A stretch of 64,000 nucleotides of DNA, taken from assembly GCA_963969495.1 (NCBI GenBank), contig OZ018333.1:15035239-15099238 (forward strand), given 5' to 3'. The translations under genes were made by a program, and so were the position numbers. The stretch is from Ceratothoa steindachneri (lineage: Eukaryota > Arthropoda > Malacostraca > Isopoda > Cymothoidae). Below, piece after piece: positions 10,669 to 21,352 of the stretch. How positions within the stretch are numbered: the first letter of the stretch is position 1; every line of letters starts with the position of its first letter. Below the pieces are notes generated by a model. The model had not been told where the DNA came from, did not search any database, and saw nothing but the letters and a program-made list of their open reading frames with translations.

Positions 10669-10878
10669 GTATTACCGATTATTTTGAGCGTCGACTCGTT
10701 GTTAGGGACGGCTCGTCACGGGGATGTGCCTACGATGACCTCGAGTTTCAATAATTTTTTTGAGGGGGGGGGGGCACAGTCCCCCAGTATAGAAGCGAAA
10801 ATCGCCATAAACTTCATCGATTTCATCTCAGAAAAAGTAACAACGAAAAGTAGCCCAAAATAGCCCAAAATAAGCTAG

Positions 10879-11379
10879 GTCTCGGATCTGGCCGTACTCT
10901 ACACAAAGCACATACAGAGATCTCTGTGGGTAAAGGAGTCTGTCTGAGGATGATAATGGGTAATGGCTTCGTCGTTGAGGACCTTTCGATCTTGTTGTAA
11001 GACTACATATAGTACAGCATCTCATTTGGTGTTGTTTATGGCATCGTACCAATAGTGGTTTGGGGCATTAAAGCCTCCAGTTAAAAGGAATGGTTTCGGG
11101 AGTTAGGAGGCAAGTTCGCTCAAGAAAGCTAAGGTGATTGGCTTGGAAGATGGGAAGTATATTGAGCACACAGTTAAGAACGTACAACGGTGAAGGTGAA
11201 TTGCGACGGCGTTAAGGTTTGTGCCGAGGGGGATAGTGGTTGATGTTATATTGGTGAAGACTAGGAGGACGTTACCATAAACTTTGGGTTGTATAAGGCT
11301 GACCTAGGTGTAGCTGGCAGGAGAAAAGTAAAAGGGGTCTTGGAGCTTAGTTTCACTGGGAAAATCACTTGAGGGAAAA
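10879..11379 (-). pseudogene. I-3 ORF2 endonuclease, middle part
   Basis: Minus strand: KLQDPFYFSPASYT (after the catalytic 'QET' position), NITSTTIPLGTNLNAVAIHL, LTVCSIYFPSSKPITLAFLS, LPKPFLLTGGFNAPNHYWYD (GDFN block, Asp changed to Gly in this reading) and DSFTHRDLCMC. The order is that of I-clade AP endonucleases. It lies between I-2a (which splits it upstream) and the Merlin element (which splits it downstream). Frameshifts occur; the Asp-to-Gly change would abolish activity if real. Confidence 0.75.
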
Positions 11380-11391
11380 ACTGTTTTAAGA
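11380..11391. repeat. Target-site duplication of I-2a, left copy
   Basis: ACTGTTTTAAGA, identical to 21341-21352 on the other side of I-2a. It flanks the 3' end of the minus-strand element. Twelve identical bases placed exactly at both element ends are strong evidence for target-primed insertion. Confidence 0.92.
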
Positions 11392-12089
11392 GTTTAAGTT
11401 TAAGGAAAACGAGGTGGCAGCCACCCAATCCTAATGGACTCTCACTGGCAGCACTGATAAAACGGGGTCGCCCGAAAAAGGTCATAAGGGGCGTGGGAAA
11501 CACTAAATAAAAATGGGGAAAAGCAAAGAATTAAAAGAAAACAGCACAACAAACACAAATGCACACTTAAATTACAGGCATACATCACACATTCTAAAAA
11601 TATGGGCCGCATGGGCAATAAACAAATGATATACACCAGCCGCACGGAAGGGTGGCAGACAAAAGATAAAACAATAAACGTAAACACAAAAATGGAAAGG
11701 CAATTAATAAAATGGATAAAAGGCCACTTGGTGATAGAAGTGTAAGGAGGGAGGACGAGTGAAGGGAGTCCTCTGCAAAAAAGAAAGCGAAGTCGAGCAG
11801 GGAGGGCGAGACCAGAGAGGGTAGGAAAACAAAATTTCGAAGGGAAGCAAGGCGGAGACAAACTACTAAAATGTGAGCCACAGAGAGCTCACCACCACAA
11901 AAGGGACAAACAGGGGCAAATCAACCTCCCCTCGAAACTAAATAGCAATGGGTGAATCGCGTGTGCTCAATTCGCAACCAGCAAAGAGCAACCTCCTAAG
12001 ACCGGAGTCGCTGAGTGCTAGAGGACCAGGGACGGTCAGAGCGTTTGATAAGTGACAGTTTACAAGGGGAGGGAAGGGGGGGGGCGAAT

Positions 12090-12660
12090 CCTACTTTCTC
12101 TGCCACAAACGAAAGATATACGCACTGATTATGGGGTAAGAATCCCTAAAGGGCAGAGGGGCGGCATCCGGAACCTCGAGGGCGGCCGAACGGGACAGCC
12201 GATCGGCCTCCTCGTCGCCCGGGACCCAAACATACTTTGAAGCCCAATAAAACCAGATCCTGTAACAGGAGGTATTTCTAACCAGCCAGGAACGAATCCG
12301 TAAAAGCAAAGGGTGGGTGGACGCAAAAGAATGAACCGCCTCCGAAGCAGGCCGAAAATCGCTAAATACAATAAATTCTGGAGAATTGAGGTATAAAATC
12401 CAATTAAAAGCTCAAAGAATGGCCGTCAACTCAGCGGGAAAAACGATGCTACAGTTGGGAGAGCGGACCGAAGGGACTCCGTAGAGGATAGCGCGGCCGC
12501 CCCACCACCAATGTCCGACTCCAGGTCGTCAGGATAAATGGAACGCCGGTGCGTATGAGAACATTCATGTTCAAGAAACAGGATCTTTAATAGACTGGGA
12601 TCAGTAGACTCTTTATCGAAATGCCTAAAAGCAGTACACACCTCAGGAGGGCCAACACCC
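12090..12660 (-). pseudogene. I-2a RNase H domain remnant
   Basis: Pieces in three frames: SIYPDDLESDIGGGAAAL ('D.S.s..G' first Asp region, 12426-12641), and IWFYWASKYVWVPGDEEADR with LSRSAALEVPDA (12091-12309). The latter corresponds to the 'W.P.H.gi.GNe.AD' block of retroelement RNase H; here the catalytic-region His/Gly-Asn pattern is altered to GDEEAD. This domain is typical of I-clade ORF2 and is present in I-1 and I-2b. Degenerate. Confidence 0.65.
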
Positions 12661-12759
12661 CGAGAACACCCAGGGAGGTGAGATGTTCACCAACCCTGAG
12701 CCCCAGAAGCCGGGATAAAGATGGCTGCCTATCAAAAGATACCGAAGAGGACGGGACAA

Positions 12760-13970
12760 AAAGGGACTCATGAACTGGGGATGAAGGGTACTGATGAACA
12801 CGAAACAGCGATCGCAGGCCTGCAGCCGGTGATATCGCAAGGGAAGCACACCACCCTCCACAATAAGTCTGGAGATAGGCGAGGTGCGAAAGTCTCCACT
12901 AAAACACGGGCCCCAAGCGAACGAACAGAGTCAATTAACTTCAAGGCCGACAGAGAGGCTGAAGAGTATACCTGGCAACCGTAATCTAGCCAGGCTTGCA
13001 CTAGCGCCGAATAAGGCGACCACAAAGTGCGCCTAGCATTATCCCAAGTGCCGTGGGATAAAACCCTAAACAAGTCATATCCTTCGAACAGGAAGACATC
13101 AAGCGACGCAAATGGGACACCCAAATGAGCTTGCCATCAAGCGTTAAACCCAAGAATTTATAAATAGGGACATAGTCACTCGGCGAGCCGTCACAAAAGA
13201 GGGGAGGGGGTAGGAGGTAAGGACGGCACGAACCTGATAAAAATGCATGGCCTTTGTTTTAGTGACCATTAAACGGAAACCCTTGGAGACAGCACGATAT
13301 AACACGGCATCAATTGCCAGTTGTAATCGACGGGCAGCAGAAAGTAAGTGGGGAGATGAACAAAACAACGCCAAGTTATCTACGAAGAGAGATGCCAAAA
13401 CCCCCTCTGACAGAGGAGACACCAGACTATTAATGGCAACGGCGGAACATGTCACACGTAAAATACTCGCCTGGGAAACACCCTCCTCTTGAACCCGCAA
13501 GCATGAAAAAACATCTCCAATACGGACCTTAAAATTACGGGACGATAAAAATTCTTGAATAAAAACCCGTAAAAAGCCCCTCAACCCTAATCATATAAAT
13601 GACGTAAAACACCATATTTCCAGGTGGTATAGTATGCCTTCTGAATGTCGAAGAACACCGTGAACACCTGGAGAAAAAGCCTCTAAAACGAAGTCTTCCA
13701 AACGGATGAGTTGGTCAAGAGTACTACAGCCACTGCGAAAACCGCACGGAAAGGAAGAGAGCAGCGAGTTGGACTCCAAAAGCAAGCGATGCTAAATTGA
13801 ACTTTCCTCTCGAATAACTTACTGAGGCAGCTCGTAAGAGCAATCAGGCGTTAGTGACTGGGGTCCAAACCGTTCCTACCGGGCTTGAGAAAGGGTAGAA
13901 CAACCCCTAAACGTCAGGAGGACGGATAGACCCTTTATCCCAATGCAGGTTGTAAAGATCAACCCAAAAT
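12760..13970 (-). pseudogene. I-2a reverse transcriptase remnant
   Basis: The minus strand reads VVLPFLKPGRNGLDPSH, LIALTSCLSKL (near 13840), CGFRSGCSTLDQLIRLEDFV (13700), KVRIGDVFSCLRVQEEGVSQ (13500), SLFVDNLALFCSS (13370; the catalytic YVDD box has become FVDN) and the thumb with ARVLVETFAPRLSPDL (12890). Frames change several times. The order and spacing match I-1 and I-2b. FVDN instead of YVDD would kill polymerase activity. Confidence 0.75.
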
Positions 13971-14699
13971 AACTCAGGGTGGGATGGAGACGACGGAGAA
14001 AGTCGTAGTAGATGCAATTATCACCGGGAGAGGGGGAGCCACAATGAGACAAAGCATCCGGAAACTCATAGACAGAAAAGAGAGCATTATAAGAGTAGGT
14101 GGCGCACGTGGTAAAATCTAAAAGGCGAAACTCTATAGTGGCCTTATGATCTATAAATCGTCGAGGATAGATACTAGCGCTACTCACGAAGGCAAAATTA
14201 TCAGCCAGAGTCTCGGACACAAGCGAGACTCCGATATCCAGAGTGGGGATGGCATGACCAGCGTAGCGACCACGGATCTTATTGACCCGCTTTCAAATCC
14301 GAGTCAACGACGTGAACGAAGAGATGTAAGATACGTACCGGCGCTAAGACTTACGGCGGGCACGGCGGAGGGTCCTCTGGCGGATGGCATGAACCCGGTT
14401 CTGATCGTCCATATTAGCTTCCGCTTATAATGGGAATGGGCCAACTGACAGGCAGAAATATTCGAGCGCAATCCTTCGACCACAAGGAGGCGGTTGAGCG
14501 CCCCGCTACAGGAAACCTCGGCGGAATAAAGCGCTCGGCAGTTTCGAAAATATGAGTAGTAAAATATGAGACCGCTGAATCTACGATATCGAAGGAAACC
14601 CGGGCGGCATCAATATAGGAAGCATCACAGAACCTAAAGAGAAAGTAGGGGAAGGCACGGGCCAGGAAGATCGGGAAGCGATCACTATCGTAAAGGTCG

Positions 14700-15212
14700 T
14701 CCCGAATCGACCACCGGAAATCAAGTTAACAGTCGGGTGAACATAAGGACAAGTCTACAGCACTAAAAGAATCCGTTTAAACATGGTAAGAAGTAAAGTC
14801 GCCGGAATTTATAGGACAAAGGGAATCAGATAATAAGAGGCCCTCAACCACTCCGCCCCTGGAATTAATATCTTTACAGGAGCAGAGATTCTCACAGGTG
14901 GCGACCATTAAAACATTTAGTAATAAAAAAGGGGTAGGTAACTGACTCGTGAGCTCTAAGAGGTCAGACCAACTCAAACTAAAATCAGGGGGGATGTATA
15001 CAGAACAAATAGTTAAAAGCTTGGAAGTAAAAACCCTTGCAGCAACAGCCTGCAAGGTACTACGGAGGGAAAGTGGCGCAGAAAATAGCGAAGAGGAAAT
15101 TAAAAGCGAAGCACCATCATGGGACATGCCCCCGAACGGTGGGATGGAATTAAACACCCGGAAGTGCGGAAGTGCCGGGAAGGGGCGAGCCCAAAGCTCA
15201 TTTTATTGCAAA
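14700..15212 (-). pseudogene. I-2a endonuclease, downstream part
   Basis: Frame 14777-15157 contains IPPFGGMSHDGASLLIS, LRSTLQAVAARVFTSKLLTI, CSVYIPPDFSLSWSDLLELT and GDFTSYHV, matching the endonuclease of I-2b (61655-62163) block by block. The expected GDFNA motif reads as LNVLMVATCE after a frame disruption. The upstream part of this domain is on the far side of the gypsy insertion (19233-19340). Confidence 0.75.
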
Positions 15213-15217
15213 CAGAC
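15213..15217. repeat. Gypsy target-site duplication, left copy
   Basis: CAGAC (GTCTG on the minus strand), repeated at 19228-19232. Deleting the LTR element and one copy rejoins the I-2a endonuclease as PSVVCLQ, the expected block before the catalytic Glu region. Confidence 0.85.
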
Positions 15218-15754
<537 letters not shown>

Positions 15755-15899
15755 CTGCCCTATAAATCTAGCCTATCCGGCGGGTTTGAGACTCTAGAGT
15801 GCCGATGGTGAGGAATGTGTAGGTGGAGTTTTTTTAACTGGGTGCAAGATCACTTAACGGCTCATTTGTAACCATAGGTGAACTAAGTGAAGTCTTCTC

Positions 15900-16470
15900 A
15901 GGTGTCATAGATTTGTATGATACAGGCCCGGTTCGTACACAAATAGTGGCAGGAACCGATAAAGGACCACCAAGAGTGTAATTTCAGATCATAACGGGTG
16001 TGGCAGGAACCAAATCAGGGTTTCGCGGTCGTAGTGGATCGCGGTAGAATTTCTGATTTTGTTGTTTTGTAATGACTCTGTCTCTCAGATTGTCAGATGG
16101 AGATAGCAAATCAAAAATAGTACGAGATCTCCGACCTCACAGAAGTTCTGCTGGTGATTTACCCGTTGTACTGTGTGGAGTAACTCGATAGCGAAAGAGA
16201 AATTTGGCCCAAACTGTCTGGATTTCCTCCCCTGTGGAACGAAACAATGCGGATTTGAAGCTTTTAGCCATGTTCTCTACCAAACCATTCGCAGAAGTAA
16301 TATGACGGATACCGTTATGAGAGACGAATTTCTAGAAGGCAAAACTAGTGAATGAAGAAGCATTGTCCGAAACAAGGACGACGGCAACCCCCAAAGCGCG
16401 AAAATGGAACGCAAAATAGCAACTGTGGAAGCAGTAGTAGTAGAAGAGGTAGTAACGATGAAGTGTTGGA
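15900..16470 (-). pseudogene. Gypsy integrase core and C-terminal region
   Basis: Minus-strand frames read VLVSDNASSFTSFAF (second catalytic Asp), FVSHNGIRHITSANGLVENM (third catalytic residue, Glu in GLVEN), ALFRSTGEEIQTVWAKFLFR and YRVTPHSTTGKSPAELL. This is the conserved Ty3/gypsy integrase core order. The zinc-binding HHCC domain and the first catalytic Asp are missing because of an internal deletion joining the RT thumb to the core at about 16470. Internal stops are present. Confidence 0.82.
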
Positions 16471-16559
16471 GCGTAAAAGACGATTTAACGGCTCCATAAA
16501 TGTAGAAGCATTAGACAGAAATTTCCTATAGAAGTTCTAAAGTCCTAAATAAGCTTGTA

Positions 16560-17203
16560 ATGAAGTAACATCATTGGGAGTTGGTGCACTTTTTATGGCA
16601 TCCAACTTTTACTGGGCTGGATGATTGCCTTCTTAGTCAATAACATAGCCCAAATATGAAATAGATTTTAGATCCCAATTGCATTTGTCATGTCTCAGTT
16701 TTAGACCAGCATCTTGATGTCTGTGGAGGACTGCGTCAACTCGACTATTGAGTTGTTGAGCACTTGCACCAGTGCTGAGTATAACATCCAAAAAGCAAAG
16801 TACTCCATCAATTGCCTTACGAAGTTGATCCATAGCTCTCAGGAAGATTCCAGGAGCAGCAGAAATACCATAACAGAGTATGGTAGTAATGGCTTGAGTA
16901 ATAGTAGTAATGGCTTGAGATTCTTCGTCTAAAGCCAACTGGGCATAAGCTTGGCTCATGCCAAGTTGAGTGAACCATCTACCTCCAGCCAATGAGCTAA
17001 AAAGTTCCTTTCGTTTAGGCAAAGGGTAAGTATCCACTAAAACAGCTTTATTTGTGGAACGATAGTCTCCACAAATGCGGATAGTACCATCAGGTTTGAG
17101 TACAGGTACTATAGGTGAAGCCCATCTCGAGTTTGAGACTGGCTCAATGATGACTTGAGCAAGAAGTAAATCTAAGGCTTGGTCTACCTTAGTGCGGAGT
17201 GAT
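16560..17203 (-). pseudogene. Gypsy reverse transcriptase remnant
   Basis: Order on the minus strand: SRWASPIVPVLKPDGTIRIC, GDYRSTNKAVLVDTYPLPK (RT motifs 1-2), LFSSLAGGRWFTQLGMSQAY, ISAAPGIFLRAMDQL, VLCFLDVILS (the catalytic Y-DD box, here CFLDVIL with one Asp replaced), HDKCNWDLKSISYLGYVID and SLQAYLGL.NFYRKFL. This is a clear Ty3/gypsy RT. A small in-frame repeat (AITTITQAITTI) near 16890-16915 replaces the usual substrate-binding segment. Non-functional. Confidence 0.85.
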
Positions 17204-17742
17204 TAAGGCACTGAGTGAGCCTTCATGTAATTAGGTTGAACATCAGTAGAAATATGAATATGGACTTGGAATTTATTAAGAAGAACGTTACCCTCCTGAA
17301 ATAAAGACGGGTAACGCGTTGCAATGGATTGTTCGTCCTCTGGAGAACAAGAAGAAATGAAATTTGCACTAGAAATGGCAGCAATGTCTAGATTCAGTGC
17401 CCGAATACAGTTTCGGCCCACCAGGGGCCGTCCTCGTTCTTTTACAATTGTTAAAATCAAGGGGTGGGTAGCTATGGAATTGGGTTCTTGAACATTAACT
17501 TCACAGCTAGCTACAATATTAAGCGGAGTGCCCCCGTAAGATTTCAAAGGAGTATTCACTTTGCGAGGTAATTTATTTTGAAAATGTGAACGAAAAATGT
17601 TTTCGGGCATGATGGATGTGTATGCACTCGTGTCGAACTCAAAAGAAATCTTTGATCCGTCAAGAAGAAGGTCCACTAGTATAGCTGCGTCACCTGCATT
17701 TGAAGTAGTATTCAGTATGTACTGCTGGCGTTGCATACACAC
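17203..17742 (-). pseudogene. Gypsy aspartic protease and N-terminal RT linker
   Basis: The frame of 179 codons has AAILVDLLLDGSKISFEFDT followed by SAYTSIM. The DTSA-type active-site triad of retropepsins is readable as Asp-Thr-Ser-Ala. VGRNCIRALNLD follows, the usual 'ilGrdwl..l.ld' block after gypsy proteases. The first 32 codons lie in a 118-bp tandem duplication shared with the gag end, which displaces gag relative to pol. Confidence 0.82.
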
Positions 17743-17881
17743 CGATCATATGTGACCCACCATAAATCTTTGATCCGTCAAGAAGAAGGTCCACTAGTAT
17801 AGCTGCGTCACCTGCATTTGAAGTAGTATTCAGTATGTACTGCTGGCGTTGCATACACACCGATCATATGTGACCCACCAT
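17646..17881. repeat. Perfect 118-bp tandem duplication across the gag-protease junction
   Basis: AAATCTTTGATCCGTCAAGA at 17646 repeats at 17764; the two 118-bp copies (17646-17763 and 17764-17881) look identical through the final ACCCACCAT. It duplicates the start of the protease and the end of gag. Because 118 is not a multiple of three it shifts the frame between gag and protease. Confidence 0.93.
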
Positions 17882-18584
17882 GCCACAGTTCCAACACTTT
17901 GAGTTTCTATTAGGACACACTGAACGCCAATGTGGTTTCCCACAACCTTTGCAGCTGGATTTAGGCAAGGACTGATAACTTTGCGCATTTGGGTTTTGCC
18001 GGTGCTGCGAATTAAAATTCAAAGAAGTAGTACTAGGTTGTGTAGAGTTGTAAGATTGACGATAAGTGTTATATGCGGAATTATCCTCACCACCTAACTT
18101 TGAAATTCTGGAATTATTTCCCGTAGTGTATTTTTGGAAAATGTTTACTTGCCTAGAAGCCGTTTCCTTAGACTTGGCTACTTGTAAGGCCATTGGGAAA
18201 GTACAAGATGCATTAGCGAGCACCTCCTCTTGTGTTCGTTTATTGTGTAAGCCTAAAAATAAATTTGTCCCTTAGTAGATCTTGTAGCATGTTGCCGAAA
18301 TCGCATTTGGAGGCTAAGCCTCGGAGGGCAGCTTCATAGTCTGAGATTGATTCACCACTTAGTTGTAGATGCTCAAAGAATTTAAAACGTTCAACAACAA
18401 TGTTTGCACGTGGCTTAAAATAATCTTTAAGGGTTTTGATGACATCATTAAAAGTACTGTTTTGGGGCTTATTTGGAGAAATGAGATCGCAAAGCAGAGA
18501 AAACATCTCAGCACCGATAAGAGTTAATAAAATAGGCAATTTGTCTGGGTCGTCGATTTTATGAACTGTGAAACAAAGATACAT
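17864..18584 (-). pseudogene. Gypsy gag with CCHC zinc knuckles
   Basis: Two frames: 18240-18584 (capsid-like: LCFTVHKIDDPDKLPILLTL, ADYFKPR-like NIVVERFKFFEHLQLSGESI with SDYEAALRGLASKCDFG) and 17864-18223 (nucleocapsid: CKGCGKPHWRSVCPN and CWNCGMVGHI, two zinc knuckles). The 'ERF.F....q..gEsi..y...Lr.La..C.FG' pattern is the classic Ty3/gypsy gag signature. A frameshift near 18235 separates the pieces. It would package element RNA. Confidence 0.88.
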
Positions 18585-18599
18585 TTGTGTTAAATAATT

Positions 18600-18877
18600 T
18601 CCATTTTTTTATTTATTCGAATCAACAAACCCCAGTGTGTTTTGAATATTTGTTATATGGCGACATTTTTAGAATATTTAAGCAAAGAAATAACTGAAGA
18701 ATCTAAAATGAACATTGAACTGAAGAATGACAAAAGAAATTCGGCCAGAATGGGTGTAGAAATGGGATTTATTTGCACCTATGCTAGGGGAGATCAAAAT
18801 AAGCCTAACTTAGTGTAATTTGACGAAATGTATGGAAATACAGATCCGTCCTCCCGTGGGAACGACCTCGTCGCCAA
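18600..18877. other. Gypsy 5' untranslated leader
   Basis: Between the gag start (18584) and the 5' LTR edge (18878) lies the leader. Next to the LTR it reads, on the minus strand, TTGGCGACGAGG, a typical position and motif for a gypsy primer-binding site. The tRNA was not identified. No ORF is recognised here. Confidence 0.5.
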
Positions 18878-19097
18878 TATAATGTAGGATGACACCTAAT
18901 TATATAAAAATTCAAATGTAAATAAGAGGAATTTAGTACTTAAATATAGAATTAGAAATATATAGTAAGGAATAAGAGAGTTGGAGTTTTTGGTCACATG
19001 TTGATCGGAGCGGGTACAGCGTGGAGAAGTTGGCGCATCTCTCTTCTTCCTCCACGAATTCGGGTAATTTGGAATATAGGGAAAAATGTATGTGTAA

Positions 19098-19176
<79 letters not shown>

Positions 19177-19227
19177 CACTGTCGAATCCTATACAAGTAA
19201 ACAACCATGTATAGGCAATATATTACA
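18878..19227 (-). repeat. 5' LTR of the gypsy element
   Basis: 350 bp, colinear with 15218-15754 apart from indels in the (AT)n tract (19100-19172) and about 140 bp missing near its 18930 position. Its outer edge ATATATTACA borders the target duplication CAGAC at 19228-19232. Confidence 0.88.
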
Positions 19228-19232
19228 CAGAC

Positions 19233-19340
19233 CACCGAAGGCCGAACGCTAGAAAGCAAGAGCTGGAGTTCCTCCCACTTGGGGAGAACCCCTTGACAAT
19301 TGCACTGTAAGATGACAGAGATTACTGTCTTCTCGACAAC
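19233..19340 (-). pseudogene. I-2a endonuclease, upstream part
   Basis: Minus strand: CNCQGVLPKWEELQLLLSSV then RPSVV, broken by the gypsy LTR. It matches I-2b QWNCQGILPKWQELKILL and I-1A QWNCRGLRANWEELRRLV, the first beta-strand block of the I-clade endonuclease. Joined to 15212 after removal of the LTR element it gives PSVVCLQ. Confidence 0.78.
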
Positions 19341-19749
19341 ATTGTCGGGATTTTAGTGACTTAAACTGTCGAAAGTTCACGATGATTAGAAGACCCAGAA
19401 GGGCAAGGGACAAATCGCGATGAGAGAGAGACGGATGAAAACTAAGATGTGAAGAAGATGGAACAGAAGGCAGAACATAGACAGATGGTGAGAAGGGAAC
19501 AGGGTCAGAAGTTATGGAAGGAATTGGGTCAGATGGAGAGGAAGGAAGAGAGTCAAATGGTGAGGATGGAACACGGTCAAAAGGAGAGGAAGGAACAGGA
19601 GTAGGAGGCAAGGGAGATGGAACTGTGGTAGGAGTCAAGGGAGACGAAACTGGGGTAGGAGGCATGGAAGACAGAACAGAGGTAAGGAGCGAAGAAGAAG
19701 GAACTGGGGTAGGAGGCAAGGTCGACGGAACCGGGTAATCTTCCGCCCT

Positions 19750-20930
19750 CACAATGATATCGGTGATGCCAACGTGAGAGGAGAAGGTATCAAAACGGAC
19801 GACGCCCTAATAACCGATTCGGGAACCAAACAATCCTCAAAAGAGGCAGCGCTCTTGGACTCCGTACGGGGTGACGAGGAACCCTTCCGTTTGCGCTTAG
19901 GCAAATGAACGGAAAGACATTCGGGGGCAGAGGCCTGGAGGAACTGCCAGATATCCTCGAACTTCTCATTTCGGTCGGTATCAAGGTCCACGATAGAGGA
20001 AAGGGCATAATAATAGACCAAAGGCAAAGCAGAGGACGCAAAGGAGGAACCGAAGGCAAAGGAGAGGGAGCAACAGAGGGACCGCGAAGAGAAAACAAAG
20101 AAGTGGGACGTCCGGAACTCGCACGGTGGGAACCCCCTTACCGGAGAACGTCAGAGAAGCGACGGCTGGAGAGTGCGAGCTGCCCCCTCAAGGAAGTCAG
20201 GTCTGAGAGAGTCACGAAGAGCCAGAACCTCCTCCTCAAAAAGTAATACTGGACAAGAACGTGAAGCCGCACGATGGGAACCTCCACAATTAGCGCATCA
20301 TTCATGATTCCCACAAGAGGAGCCATGGTACGCCAACGTACAGGCCACACAGCGACGAGCCTGCCTACAATTGCTGTTCATATGTCCAAAGCGGTGGCAA
20401 TTAAAACAACATCTGGGGTCCTCGCCCTTACGGGACACGGATATAACCAGCACGAACAAACTAGGGCAGATCCTATTGCTCAAAGGTGACGATGAGCGTA
20501 CTAGTAGGAACCTTAGTGGGACCAATACACTTGGACACCCTATAAACGTCCGTAGCACTCTGAGACGTAAGTTTATCCTTTAATCTCGAGACATCATATC
20601 ACAGTAATTCGTTGGAGCGAACCACTCCCTTAGCAAAATTAAGGCGAGGGTGGGGCACAACCGAAACCTCCGAAGGAGCGAACAAATCTCGCACGGCGAC
20701 AATGCTCTCCTGAAGATACCTCAACTACTAAAGTGCCACTACCACGGTCCCACATACAGTGGGACTCAAACTCCTCACTTAAATCAAACATGTCTAATTT
20801 AGAAAGCGGAGACCCGAAACTGGAATTCAGCACCAGAAAACAAGGATAATCCAAATCAGGATCTAACAAGAGATTTATAAAGTAAAGTGTAAAAGGGTGT
20901 GCGAACTCGTACAACGCAGTCACTGTTTAC
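19750..20930 (-). pseudogene. I-2a ORF1, zinc-knuckle RNA-binding protein
   Basis: The ORF1 start region reads LLLDPDLDYPCFLVLNSSFG and FESHCMWDRGSGTLVVEVSS (20639-20923), matching I-2b ORF1 (DPDLDYPHFLVMN, near 63740). Then comes the knuckle region RCCFNCHRFGHMNSNC and ARRCVACTLAYHGSSC (20298-20420), and a Ser-rich C-terminus (19749-20027). In I-type elements ORF1 is the nucleic-acid-binding chaperone of the retrotransposition particle. Several frameshifts and stops; no intact reading frame. Confidence 0.78.
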
Positions 20931-21340
20931 AGTCGCGACACCTACTCGGAGCGCCGGCCCAACCAGGAGGGTAAGCCCGCCGACCCCTGCCCCGACCATC
21001 GTTTTAAAAATCGCCGGCCAGCCTCGGAAATTTACCGGTTGGGAAAACGTTGACCGCCCCCCCCCCCATCCTCAAGACCACCAATCTGGCTCAGGCACCC
21101 ACCAACCAACCAACACAGGCAGGCCCCAGCCATGGGATCGCGCCCCCCTGACGGACAGCTCTGATACACCACGATCGCCAAACAAACGTAGATGGAAGGA
21201 CGATCAGGGTGAAAGAGAATTAGTACAGAAGACGAAGGGTTAGCGGAAGAAAAAGAATGCCAAGCTGGAGGAGCTGGACTTGGTGCCGAGTTTCGTCAGC
21301 ACGGGGCGCAAGAGAGCAAATCGCCGTGACCTTTACGGGG
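20931..21340 (-). promoter_or_regulatory. I-2a 5' UTR with the shared I-clade 5' terminus
   Basis: The 5' end on the minus strand begins CCCCGTAAAGGTCACGGCGA with GTGCTGACG about 30 nt later, close to I-1A and I-3. I-clade LINEs use an internal promoter at this end. The interior is GC-rich with an 11-C run at about 21057-21067. No hairpin like that of I-1 is obvious. The plus-strand frame 20899-21243 is read as antisense noise. Confidence 0.6.
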
Positions 21341-21352
21341 ACTGTTTTAAGA
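21341..21352. repeat. Target-site duplication of I-2a, right copy
   Basis: ACTGTTTTAAGA, identical to 11380-11391, directly before the 5' end of I-2a (minus strand). Confidence 0.92.

Larger units (their letters stand above)
8684..10878 (+). mobile_element. Merlin/IS1595 (ISXO2-like) DNA transposon inserted in I-3
   Basis: Imperfect terminal inverted repeats are visible: 8684-8710 begins CTAGCTTATTTTTTGGGCTA, and the reverse complement of 10845-10878 begins CTAGCTTATTTTGGGCTATT. The right copy carries an extra 10-bp repeat (tagcccaaaa twice). Between them lies a transposase relic (9319-10668) preceded by 600 bp of AT-rich sequence with two CCAAT boxes near 8742 and 8766. I-3 endonuclease sequence lies on both sides. 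No clean 8-9 bp target duplication could be recognised, so the outer ends are uncertain by a few bases. Confidence 0.7.

Noticed and set aside
10760..10790. GGGGG...CCCCC near 10763-10785 as the Merlin right terminal repeat
   Set aside because: No matching sequence at the left end; the CTAGCTTATTTT repeats further out fit better.
11442..11881. Hydrophobic Cys/Phe/Leu-rich minus-strand frames that look like membrane proteins
   Set aside because: They lie in the C-terminal and 3' region of I-2a; the hydrophobic look comes from out-of-frame reading of purine-rich sequence.
19514..19738. Gly/Glu/Thr-rich repeat protein on the plus strand
   Set aside because: Antisense of the Ser/Pro/Leu-rich ORF1 tail of I-2a; low-complexity sequence, no start context or homologue recognised.
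20899..21243. 114-codon Pro/Thr-rich plus-strand frame
   Set aside because: Lies in the 5' UTR of I-2a, antisense, with no domain.
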